Positions 40,676-49,075 of a stretch of 51,911 nt of DNA are shown one piece after another. Both the position numbers and the translations under genes were made by a program. Source of the stretch: an uncultured Acetatifactor sp. (GTDB lineage: Bacteria; Bacillota; Clostridia; Lachnospirales; Lachnospiraceae); contig CANQBS010000010.1 in assembly GCA_947589075.1 (NCBI GenBank), positions 1 through 51,911 of the forward strand, read 5' to 3'. Under the pieces are notes generated by a model that was given only the letters and a program-made list of their open reading frames with translations, was not told the origin of the DNA and did not search any database. Within the stretch, counting starts at the first letter, position 1. The number at the start of each line of letters is the position of its first letter.

Positions 40676-40748
40676 GGGGCATTAGCGCAGCTGGGAGCGC
40701 GCTACATTCGCATTGTAGAGGCCGTGGGTTCGAATCCCATATGCTCCA
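40676..40748 (+). tRNA. tRNA-Ala (anticodon CGC)
   Basis: 73 bases folding into a full cloverleaf: acceptor GGGGCAT/ATGCTCC with the G3-U70 pair that marks alanine tRNAs, D-stem GCGC/GCGC, anticodon stem CTACA/TGTAG around TTCGCAT (anticodon CGC, reading GCG), T-arm GTGGG-TTCGAAT-CCCAT. The discriminator base is A; CCA is not encoded (TTT follows). It is a single tRNA gene with its own promoter, opposite in strand to its neighbours. Confidence 0.96.
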
Positions 40749-40760
40749 TTTTATGATGCA

Positions 40761-40794
40761 GATCCGAACATTGACTGTTGTCAGTGTTCGGATC
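40761..40794 (+). other. Strong hairpin just after the tRNA
   Basis: GATCCGAACATTGAC (40761-40775) and GTCAGTGTTCGGATC (40780-40794) form a 15-bp stem (one G-U pair) with a TGTT loop. Only TTGTGCC follows, so it may mark the tRNA precursor end for processing rather than terminate by itself. Confidence 0.75.
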
Positions 40795-40815
40795 TTGTGC
40801 CTTCTGCTCCATTTT

Positions 40816-40866
40816 AAAAAGCCCTGGAGACGGCTTGCTGTGCTGTCTCCAGGACTTTTCTCTTTT
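40816..40866. terminator. Bidirectional terminator between tRNA-Ala and groEL
   Basis: GCCCTGGAGACGGC (40821-40834) pairs with GCTGTCTCCAGGAC (40842-40855), two imperfect positions, 7-base loop. TTTTCTCTTTT follows on the plus side and TTTTTAAAA on the minus side, so it can end both the tRNA transcript and groESL. Confidence 0.85.
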
Positions 40867-40937
40867 ACTCCGGGCTGCCGGGGCAGCGCCGTTTTCGTTC
40901 ATTTTAAGATGTCAGGATGCGCTTATGCGCCGCGATC

Positions 40938-42587
<1,650 letters not shown>

Positions 42588-42662
42588 TCAAATAAAGTCA
42601 AATGCGAAATAATGCGAAACAGGCCTGCCTCCCGGATAAACCGGGAACCTCCCGCTTCCTGC

Positions 42663-42947
42663 TTACTGAATGACCGCCAGGATATCGCTCTGTCTTACGA
42701 TGATATACTCCACATCCTCCAGCTTCACTTCTGTTCCGGAGTATTTGGAATAAATGACGTTGTCCCCTACCTTTACTTCCATCTTTACTTCCTTGCCGTC
42801 CACCATTCCTCCAGGTCCTACAGCAAGAACCTCAGCCTGCTGGGGCTTCTCCTTGTTCTGTCCGGGAAGGACGATCCCCGACTTGGTCGTTTCTTCTGCT
42901 ACCAACTGCTTTAATACCACTCTGTCACCCAAAGGTACTAATTTCAT
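42663..42947 (-). CDS. groES: Co-chaperonin GroES (Hsp10)
   Basis: 94 residues from the ATG at 42945-42947 (MKLVPLGDRVVLKQLVAEET), which has AAGGAGG 8 bases upstream; the ATG two codons earlier is only 2 bases from it. Visible are the mobile loop (EETTKSGIVLPGQNKEKPQQ) and YSKYSGTEVKLEDVEYIIV. It caps the GroEL ring. Confidence 0.97.
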   Translation of the reverse strand: MKLVPLGDRVVLKQLVAEETTKSGIVLPGQNKEKPQQAEVLAVGPGGMVDGKEVKMEVKVGDNVIYSKYSGTEVKLEDVEYIIVRQSDILAVIQ

Positions 42948-42989
42948 GGTCATTGCCTCCTTAAATATCTTGTTCTGATACTATTTTTG

Positions 42990-43016
42990 TTAGCACTCTT
43001 TTTGCCTGAGTGCTAA
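42990..43016. promoter_or_regulatory. CIRCE operator (HrcA binding site)
   Basis: Perfect TTAGCACTC-N9-GAGTGCTAA inverted repeat, about 45 bases before groES and directly after the -10 region. HrcA binds it and represses groESL until heat shock. hrcA itself is not in the window. Confidence 0.97.
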
Positions 43017-43027
43017 TTGCAAAACAT

Positions 43028-43056
43028 ATATTAGTTTTATATGTAGTTCTTTGCAA
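43028..43056 (-). promoter_or_regulatory. groES-groEL promoter
   Basis: Minus strand TTGCAA (43051-43056), 17-base spacer, TAATAT (43028-43033). The CIRCE lies just downstream at the expected transcription start. Confidence 0.7.
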
Positions 43057-43196
43057 CTTTATTCAGAGTGATTAAGATTCCATTTTCTTCATTTATCTCA
43101 TCTTATCTCTTGTTTTCTTCATTTTTCATATAATGCTTCAGAAAACCGGATTTAATATTTATTTTAGATTTCAGGGATCTGACCCCGTCCCCGCAT

Positions 43197-43245
43197 CCAA
43201 AAAGCCCATGCAGGAGCATCCTCTGTCTCCCGCATGGGCTTTTCT
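43197..43245 (-). terminator. Intrinsic terminator behind the DUF1905-like/C39-like gene
   Basis: GCCCATGC (43204-43211) and GCATGGGC (43232-43239) form a perfect 8-bp stem. TTTTTGG follows on the minus side and TTTTCTTT on the plus side. Confidence 0.85.
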
Positions 43246-43259
43246 TTCGTTACATCCCG

Positions 43260-43928
43260 TCAGCACTTGATCTCCAGATATCCCAACAGCTTGCTCATGT
43301 CATACTCTGTCAGGACTCCCAGGTTGGAGTCATAGAACTTCCCGTCGTAATGCACCAGGTAATGACAGTAGCGTCCCATCCTCTCCATCATGATGCAGCA
43401 CTTGGGCAGAACCGCCGGCTTGCCTTCCGTATATACGATGATATCGCTGTGGTCGATGCCGAAATAATTCAGCGCGGAGATCATGCGCCCCATGGTGGCC
43501 TGCCACTCTCTGCAGTCCATCACCATGATCACCTCCGCAATGGTGATCCCGGCCAGCATGGCCACACAGGCCTGTCCGCACAGACCGTCCTCCGGCTGAA
43601 TGATCACCTGCATGCTGTCAATCTTACGGATGGGATTCTCAAAGCTGTAGGGGCTGTTCTGGTCCATCCGGATCAGGGTTCCAGTCACATGCAGCAGGAT
43701 CTTATGGGGTGTGCCCAGCTCCACGGTCACCGCATCCTCATCCTTGATATGGATCTCGTAATTTCCCTTTTCCAGAGGCAGAAGCTCACAGGCGATAATC
43801 TTATTGTCCAGCACGATATCCGCCTGGATCACATCCCTCAGTTTACAGACCTCCCACACATTAAAGGGGATCTGAATCGTATATCCCCCGTCCTTTTTTT
43901 CTACGCAGGATTCAAAAAAATACCTCAT
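43260..43928 (-). CDS. DUF1905-like domain fused to a C39-like papain-fold domain
   Basis: 222 residues from the ATG at 43926-43928 (MRYFFESCVEKKDGGYTIQI), placed by GGAGG 8 bases upstream. Residues 1-85 resemble the small DUF1905 beta-barrel (PFNVWEVCKLRDVIQADIVL, LLHVTGTLIRM). Residues about 105-215 look like a C39-type cysteine peptidase: Q111 and C117 in IIQPEDGLCGQACVAMLAG, H189 in RYCHYLVHYDGKFYD, D200 after it. That gives the Gln-Cys-His-Asp order of papain-fold enzymes. No signal peptide and no ABC transporter nearby, so not a bacteriocin exporter. Function unknown; single-gene unit. Confidence 0.65.
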   Translation of the reverse strand: MRYFFESCVEKKDGGYTIQIPFNVWEVCKLRDVIQADIVLDNKIIACELLPLEKGNYEIHIKDEDAVTVELGTPHKILLHVTGTLIRMDQNSPYSFENPIRKIDSMQVIIQPEDGLCGQACVAMLAGITIAEVIMVMDCREWQATMGRMISALNYFGIDHSDIIVYTEGKPAVLPKCCIMMERMGRYCHYLVHYDGKFYDSNLGVLTEYDMSKLLGYLEIKC

Positions 43929-44093
43929 TCTCCTAACCTCCATACATTATTTTATAAATACCCTGAAACTTTTATAAATACCCTACAACAGATTGTATCA
44001 GATTTTTCTCTGTTTGAAAACTGTTTTCCAACTTTTTTTGATCTGTTTTGCCGCAATAGCCCGGCCAGCCGCCCGGTCTGATGGAAACAGGGG

Positions 44094-44978
44094 TCAGGCA
44101 GGACTGTTTCCCGGCTTTTTTCTCACCTGGGAAGGGGATAACCCATATTTCTTTTTAAACAGCTTGCTGAAATGGTACGCATCCTCATAACCCACCCTTG
44201 CGGCCACCTCCTGGATGCTGCCCTCCCAGCCGTTCTCCAGAAGCTCCCTTGCCTTAGACAGCCTGATATCGATCAGATGCCTGATGGGGGTGCTGCCGGT
44301 CTCGCTCTTAAAAAGCTTCGACACATAAAAGGGACTCAGATACATGTTTTCCGCGATCCGATCCAGAGAGATCTTTTCGCTGTAATGATCCTCAAAATAA
44401 TTCATGATCTGCTCCACCACATACTTTTTGTTGGTGGATTCCAGGGAAAAACCGGAATGCTTTTCCTCCGGCTCATACTGTTCCCGGATGATCAAAAGCA
44501 ACAGCTGCACCAGATAGGACTTCATCATATAATACCGGCCCTTCCGGTAGGAAACATTCTCCGCCTCCATAGCGCTGCAGACCCGAAGCAGCCTCTGCCG
44601 CAGTTCCATACCGGTATGCAGGATACATCCTTCCCTCGGCAGGGGCAGACAGTTTCTGGCCAGACCCTTAATATGAAAATCCGACGCTCCGATAAAAAAC
44701 TCCGCGCTGGGAGTCTCGTTTCCCTCTATGATCACCGCCTGATGCCTCGTCCCCGGATTGAAGATCAGAAGATCTCCTTCGGATACCTCATACAGCTTAT
44801 CGTCGATCCGGTATCTTCCTTTGCCTGCCAGCACCATGGCTATCTCCAGGAAATCGTGGCTGTGGTAATCATCCCGTCCCCCGGCCTGTTTTCCATCCCT
44901 GATCCCCTTCCAGGCAAAAAGAAAGGTGGGATTCAAATCCTCCGCAAATATGCTTTTTCTGTCACACATCCTCCGCAA
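44094..44978 (-). CDS. AraC-family transcriptional regulator
   Basis: 294 residues. The N-terminal cupin ligand domain (YHSHDFLEIAMVLAGKGRYR, EGDLLIFNPGTRHQ) is followed by a C-terminal double HTH (ISLDRIAENMYLSPFYVSKL, then TPIRHLIDIRLSKARELLEN and IQEVAARVGYEDAYHFSKLF, ending KKKYGLSPSQVRK). Such regulators usually sense sugars. The start is uncertain: TTG at 44976-44978 or ATG at 44967-44969, which directly abuts GGAGG. It is divergent from the PPi-phosphofructokinase gene across a 271-base gap and could regulate it, but no operator was identified. Confidence 0.9.
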   Translation of the reverse strand: MRRMCDRKSIFAEDLNPTFLFAWKGIRDGKQAGGRDDYHSHDFLEIAMVLAGKGRYRIDDKLYEVSEGDLLIFNPGTRHQAVIIEGNETPSAEFFIGASDFHIKGLARNCLPLPREGCILHTGMELRQRLLRVCSAMEAENVSYRKGRYYMMKSYLVQLLLLIIREQYEPEEKHSGFSLESTNKKYVVEQIMNYFEDHYSEKISLDRIAENMYLSPFYVSKLFKSETGSTPIRHLIDIRLSKARELLENGWEGSIQEVAARVGYEDAYHFSKLFKKKYGLSPSQVRKKPGNSPA

Positions 44979-45001
44979 TGCCCCCGAGATCCTTTTTTTC
45001 T

Positions 45002-45030
45002 ATTGTAATCTCATCCGGATCAATTGTAAA
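45002..45030 (-). promoter_or_regulatory. Promoter of the AraC-family gene
   Basis: Minus strand TTTACA (45025-45030), 17-base spacer, TACAAT (45002-45007). The predicted start is about 17 bases before the upstream start codon candidate. Confidence 0.55.
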
Positions 45031-45134
45031 GACCGAACCGTTTTTTTCACCGGGACGCCCTGTCCGAAAGGTTTTTTTGTGAAATATGAGGATAACTATC
45101 CGCGGAGAAATGCCATTTTCTGCAAATTTTCCAG

Positions 45135-45163
45135 TTGCAAACAAGCAAGCTCTTTGTTATAAT
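45135..45163 (+). promoter_or_regulatory. Promoter of the phosphofructokinase gene
   Basis: TTGCAA (45135-45140), 17-base spacer, perfect TATAAT (45158-45163), giving a leader of about 80 bases. Confidence 0.75.
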
Positions 45164-45249
45164 GGGGACTGACCAAAAAGAGAGAAAGCAACGGATGCCA
45201 CGCTTCGCGAAGCATCCTTAGGTAAACAAAGTTTAAGGAGGCAATTTTA

Positions 45250-46494
45250 ATGGCAACAAAAAGGCGCAATATTATCGTAGGACAGTCCGGCGGCCCCACA
45301 TCGGTCATCAATTCCAGTCTGGCCGGAGTCTATAAGACCGCTAAGGAGCGTGGTTTCCATAAGGTATATGGTATGTTACACGGTATCCAGGGTTTTCTGG
45401 ATGAACAGTATGTGGATCTTTCTACCCAGATCCATTCCGACATGGACATCGAGCTTTTGAAGAGGACCCCTTCCGCATTCTTAGGCTCCTGTCGTTTCAA
45501 GCTTCCCGAGATCCACGAGAATCCCGAGATTTACGAGAAGATCTTCCGGATCCTGGATAAGCTGGAGATCGAAGCCTTCATCTACATCGGCGGCAACGAT
45601 TCCATGGATACCATCAAGAAGCTGTCGGACTACGCCATCATCAAGGGACACGAGCAGAAGTTCCTGGGGGTTCCCAAGACCATTGACAACGACCTGGCTC
45701 TGACGGACCACACCCCCGGCTTCGGCAGCGCTGCAAAGTATATCGCAGCTTCCACCAAGGAAGTCATCCGGGACGCCCTGGGTTTAAGCTATAACAAGGA
45801 AAACATCACCATCCTGGAGATCATGGGACGTAACGCGGGATGGCTGACCGGCGCTTCTGCCCTGGCAAGAACCGAGGAATGCGGCGGCCCCGATCTGATC
45901 TACCTGCCCGAGATTCCTTTCGATATCGATAAATTCCTGAAGAAGGTAAAGGAACTGGTTCATAAGAAGAAGAACGTTGTGATCGCTGTTTCAGAAGGCA
46001 TCAAGCTGGAAGACGGCCGTTATGTCTGCGAGCTTTCCGGCGGTCCTGACTACGTGGATGCTTTCGGCCATAAGCAGCTTCAGGGAACGGCAGCTTATCT
46101 GGCCGGCTACCTGGGAGCAAAGCTGGGCTGCAAGACCAGGGGCATTGAGTTCTCCACCCTGCAGAGAAGCGCATCCCACATGGCTTCCCGTACCGATATC
46201 GACGAAGCCTTCATGGTAGGCGGCGCCGCGGTAAAAGCTGCCGACGAGGGAGATACCGGCAAGATGGTGGTCATCGACCGTGTATCCGACGATCCTTACA
46301 TGAGCGCCGCAGGCATCTACGATGTGCACCGCATCGCTAACAACGAGAAGCTGGTTCCCAGAGACTGGGTGAACAAGGAAGGCAACTTCGTAACAGAAGA
46401 ATTCATCGACTACGTAAAGCCTCTGATCCAGGGCGACTACCAGCCCTTCATGGTAAACGGTCTTCCTCAGCACCTGGTATTGAAGAAAAAGTAA
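45250..46494 (+). CDS. pfp: Pyrophosphate-type 6-phosphofructokinase
   Basis: 414 residues. Phosphorylates fructose 6-phosphate in glycolysis. Two positions that separate donors point to pyrophosphate: GGNDSM near residue 114 (Asp where ATP enzymes have Gly in GGDGS) and VPKTIDND near 138 (Lys where ATP enzymes have Gly in PGTIDND). IMGRNAGWLTGASAL lies near 195. PPi enzymes work reversibly and save ATP. AAGGAGG precedes the ATG. The gene is alone between its promoter and a terminator, divergent from the AraC gene. Many annotators would call it plain pfkA. Confidence 0.9.
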   Translation: MATKRRNIIVGQSGGPTSVINSSLAGVYKTAKERGFHKVYGMLHGIQGFLDEQYVDLSTQIHSDMDIELLKRTPSAFLGSCRFKLPEIHENPEIYEKIFRILDKLEIEAFIYIGGNDSMDTIKKLSDYAIIKGHEQKFLGVPKTIDNDLALTDHTPGFGSAAKYIAASTKEVIRDALGLSYNKENITILEIMGRNAGWLTGASALARTEECGGPDLIYLPEIPFDIDKFLKKVKELVHKKKNVVIAVSEGIKLEDGRYVCELSGGPDYVDAFGHKQLQGTAAYLAGYLGAKLGCKTRGIEFSTLQRSASHMASRTDIDEAFMVGGAAVKAADEGDTGKMVVIDRVSDDPYMSAAGIYDVHRIANNEKLVPRDWVNKEGNFVTEEFIDYVKPLIQGDYQPFMVNGLPQHLVLKKK

Positions 46495-46595
46495 GCCCGT
46501 GACTCGGCGTGATACCGAAGGTTTCGGATGGGTAAATGCCTGACAGGTAATGTATAATAGGCAACGCTTGGCAGGTAAGAGTTTAAATGGAAATC

Positions 46596-46640
46596 AAAAA
46601 ACCGGAGGACAGGAATCATCCTGTTTCTCCGGTTTTCTTA
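46596..46640 (+). terminator. Intrinsic terminator behind the phosphofructokinase gene
   Basis: AAAACCGGAG...ACAGG pairs with CCTGT...CTCCGGTTTT (46597-46636) with a small internal loop, then CTTAT. It may serve mgtE from the other side too. The following 46640-46760 holds imperfect repeats of GCAGCCATGCGGGCTC. Confidence 0.85.
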
Positions 46641-46763
46641 TATCTGTATCTGCGTGGGATCCGCGGCTTTACAGGATTTGCAGCCATGCGGGCTCCTGCG
46701 GCCGTGCGGGGATTCCGCAGCCATACGGGCTCTGCAGCTGAGCGGGAGCCATCCGCCAGGCTG

Positions 46764-48113
46764 TTACAGTCCCAGCACCGCTGTCGCCACCTGGAAATAC
46801 ACCAGCAGGGACAATGCATCCACAATAGTGGTGATAAAGGGGCTTGCCATCACCGCCGGATCAAAGCCCACTCGCTTCGCCAGCACAGGAAGAAGGCATC
46901 CGACGATCATCGCCATTACCACCGCCGCGATCAGGGTAAGGCAGACCACCAGTGCCACCAAAAGCCCCACCCGGTCAAAAAGCATGAGCTTGGCAAAATT
47001 TGCCAGGGCAAGGGTCACGCCGCACAGAACGGCAACCCGCACTTCCTTCCACAGCACCCGCAGCACATCCCTGTATTCGATCTCCCCCAGGGACAGTCCG
47101 CGAATGACCGTGACGCTTGCCTGTCCGCCGGCATTGCCTCCGGTATCCATCAGCATGGGAATAAAAGCGGTCAAAGCCACATAAACGCTTAAGGCGTCCT
47201 CGAAGGATGTAATGATATGTCCGGTAAAGGTTGCCGACACCATCAAGAGCAGAAGCCAGGGAATCCTTTTTTTAAAGGTCTCCCAGATCCCCGTCTTCAT
47301 ATAAGGCTTATCGCTGGGGAGGATAGCCGCCATCTTTTCCATATCCTCCGTGGTCTCTTCTTCCATAATATCCACGATATCGTCCACGGTGATGATCCCC
47401 ACCAGCCGCTGTTCATTATCCACTACGGGCATGGCAGTAAAGTCATACTTTTTAAACTGCCCGGCAACCTCCTCCTGATCCATCAGGGTATTTACGGAGA
47501 TCACGTTTTCATGCATGATATCGCTGATGAGCTCATCTTCCTCACTTAAAAGCAGATATCGCAGGGCAACCGTTCCGATCAGCTTTCTCTGGGCATCCAG
47601 GACATAGCAGATATTGATGGTCTCACGGTCCAGCCCCACCCTGCGGATGCGTTCGATTGCCTGCTTGACCGTCAGATTCTCCTTCAAGTCCACATATTCC
47701 ACCGTCATAATGCTTCCGGCAGAATCCTCCGGATAACGGAGAAGCTGATTGATATCCCGGCGGGTCTCGGGACTGGCGTTTGCCAGAAGCTTTTTCACCA
47801 CATTGGAAGGCATCTCCTCCAGCATGTCCGCCGCATCGTCCGCCATCAGATTGTCGATAACGTTGGCGGCCTCCTTTGCCGACAGTGAGGTGATGATCAT
47901 ATGCTGGTTGTCCACATCCAGGTAGGAAAAAGCGTTTGCCGCCAGGTCCTTTGGCAGGATACGGAAGACCTTTAACATTTCCTCTTCTTCCATCTCCTCC
48001 AGGATTCCGGCGATATCGGCTTCATTCAACTCTGCCAGATACTGACGAAGCCTGGTATACTGCTTATTGTCAAGCAGCTCCTTTAATTCTTCAATCTCCT
48101 TGATCTGTTCCAT
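46764..48113 (-). CDS. mgtE: Magnesium transporter MgtE
   Basis: 449 residues from the ATG at 48111-48113 (MEQIKEIEELKELL), chosen because AAGGAGG is 8 bases upstream; the longer frame needs a TTG. The N-domain of superhelical repeats (ADIAGILEEMEEEEMLKVFR, DMLEEMPSNVVKKLL) is followed by two CBS domains (about residues 130-250) and a five-helix membrane part (FIPMLMDTGGNAGGQASVTV is the conserved pore segment). The cytosolic part senses Mg and gates the channel. Its start overlaps the upstream YigZ-type gene by 23 bases. Confidence 0.95.
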   Translation of the reverse strand: MEQIKEIEELKELLDNKQYTRLRQYLAELNEADIAGILEEMEEEEMLKVFRILPKDLAANAFSYLDVDNQHMIITSLSAKEAANVIDNLMADDAADMLEEMPSNVVKKLLANASPETRRDINQLLRYPEDSAGSIMTVEYVDLKENLTVKQAIERIRRVGLDRETINICYVLDAQRKLIGTVALRYLLLSEEDELISDIMHENVISVNTLMDQEEVAGQFKKYDFTAMPVVDNEQRLVGIITVDDIVDIMEEETTEDMEKMAAILPSDKPYMKTGIWETFKKRIPWLLLLMVSATFTGHIITSFEDALSVYVALTAFIPMLMDTGGNAGGQASVTVIRGLSLGEIEYRDVLRVLWKEVRVAVLCGVTLALANFAKLMLFDRVGLLVALVVCLTLIAAVVMAMIVGCLLPVLAKRVGFDPAVMASPFITTIVDALSLLVYFQVATAVLGL

Positions 48114-48759
48114 AAGCATTTCCTCCTTCCCTGTCAATGAAATAATATTCCCTGTTTTTTTCCCATTTTATCCTGCCCCCGGTGGCTTCCACCAACTCCT
48201 GCCGAAGCACAGGGCTCTGCTCTGCGGAAACCAGCAGGGTAAGCTTCACCCGATCCGTATATTCGCTTTCCAGGGGCGCGATGCCCTTCTGCCCCAGGAT
48301 ATATTGAATCCTTCCGATATCGGTATAATCCGACTCCAAAAGGATCTCATGCCCCAGACGCTCTATCCCGGTCACGCAATGGGCAAGCCCTTCCTTCACC
48401 GCCTGGGTATAAGCGCGCACCAGCCCGCCCGTCCCCAGCAGCACTCCGCCGAAATATCTGGTCACCACCACAGCGATGTTGCAGATTTCTTCGTTCAGAA
48501 GGACTTCCAGCATGGGGCGCCCCGCAGTGCCGCCGGGCTCGCCGTCGTCGCTGCATCTGGTCAGTTCCCCCCGCCTTCCCACCACAAAAGCAGAACAGTT
48601 ATGCCTCGCATCCCAATATTTCTTTTTGATCTCCTCTATAAACGAAACGGCTTCCTCTTCGGACTTTACAGGCCGGACCGTGGCGATAAACCTGGACTTT
48701 TTCTCCACGATCTCGCCTGTTCCGCCCGATATCAGGATCCTGCAGCTTTTCTCCGCCAT
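48091..48759 (-). CDS. YigZ/IMPACT family protein (UPF0029)
   Basis: 222 residues from the ATG at 48757-48759 (MAEKSCRILISGGTGEIVEK), set by GGAGG 8 bases upstream. The N-terminal domain has KKSRFIATVRPV, RHNCSAFVVG, SDDGEPGGTAGRPMLEVL and VVVTRYFGGVLLGTGGLVRA, the IMPACT signature; the C-terminal DUF1949-like domain has the ferredoxin-like fold. In eukaryotes IMPACT affects translation control; bacterial members have no settled function. Translation is coupled to mgtE by a 23-base overlap. Confidence 0.92.
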   Translation of the reverse strand: MAEKSCRILISGGTGEIVEKKSRFIATVRPVKSEEEAVSFIEEIKKKYWDARHNCSAFVVGRRGELTRCSDDGEPGGTAGRPMLEVLLNEEICNIAVVVTRYFGGVLLGTGGLVRAYTQAVKEGLAHCVTGIERLGHEILLESDYTDIGRIQYILGQKGIAPLESEYTDRVKLTLLVSAEQSPVLRQELVEATGGRIKWEKNREYYFIDREGGNAYGTDQGD

Positions 48760-48823
48760 CCCTGCTTCCTCCATCCCGGTATTTTCCTATCCGGCCCTTT
48801 CCCGCCCCTTTTCCGCTCCTTTT

Positions 48824-48852
48824 ATCTTACAATATTTTTCCAAGAAAATCAA
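48824..48852 (-). promoter_or_regulatory. Promoter of the yigZ-type/mgtE pair
   Basis: Minus strand TTGATT (48847-48852), 17-base spacer, TAAGAT (48824-48829). The leader is rich in GGGAAAGGG-type purine blocks. Confidence 0.55.
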
Positions 48853-48899
48853 AAGAAATCATAAAATTATGAAACAATTATGAAGAAATCAAAAAAAAC

Positions 48900-48928
48900 T
48901 TTATTTACCAGTTCATTTTTGATATAAT
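48900..48928 (+). promoter_or_regulatory. Promoter of the class A PBP gene
   Basis: TTTATT (48900-48905), 17-base spacer, perfect TATAAT (48923-48928). It is divergent from the yigZ promoter. The leader is about 140 bases. Confidence 0.65.
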
Positions 48929-48946
48929 AGTGAAATGAGCAGAAAC

Positions 48947-48964
48947 ACAGGAAGCACTTCCTGT
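48947..48964 (+). promoter_or_regulatory. Hairpin early in the PBP leader
   Basis: ACAGGAAG-CA-CTTCCTGT is a perfect palindrome (8-bp arms), about 12 bases after the predicted start and followed by AATATTTTTCGG. It could be a weak attenuator or an operator; not resolved. Confidence 0.5.
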
Positions 48965-49075
48965 AATATTTTTCGGATAAATTTTATTTGAAGAGGCAAA
49001 AGATCGAAAATAGTCATGGGGCTGTTTTCAATCTTTGAATCTAACGTCGCCTGTCGGCGGCAGAATCGAGGAAAT

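Noticed and set aside
43160-43200. Stretch containing GGGATCTGACCCCGTC as a possible mobile-element end
   Set aside because: No inverted partner or transposase was found nearby; too short to support.
46680-46745. GCAGCCATGCGGGCTC-type repeats before mgtE as a regulatory array
   Set aside because: Units are irregular in length and sequence and lie downstream of both flanking genes; noted only as low-complexity DNA.
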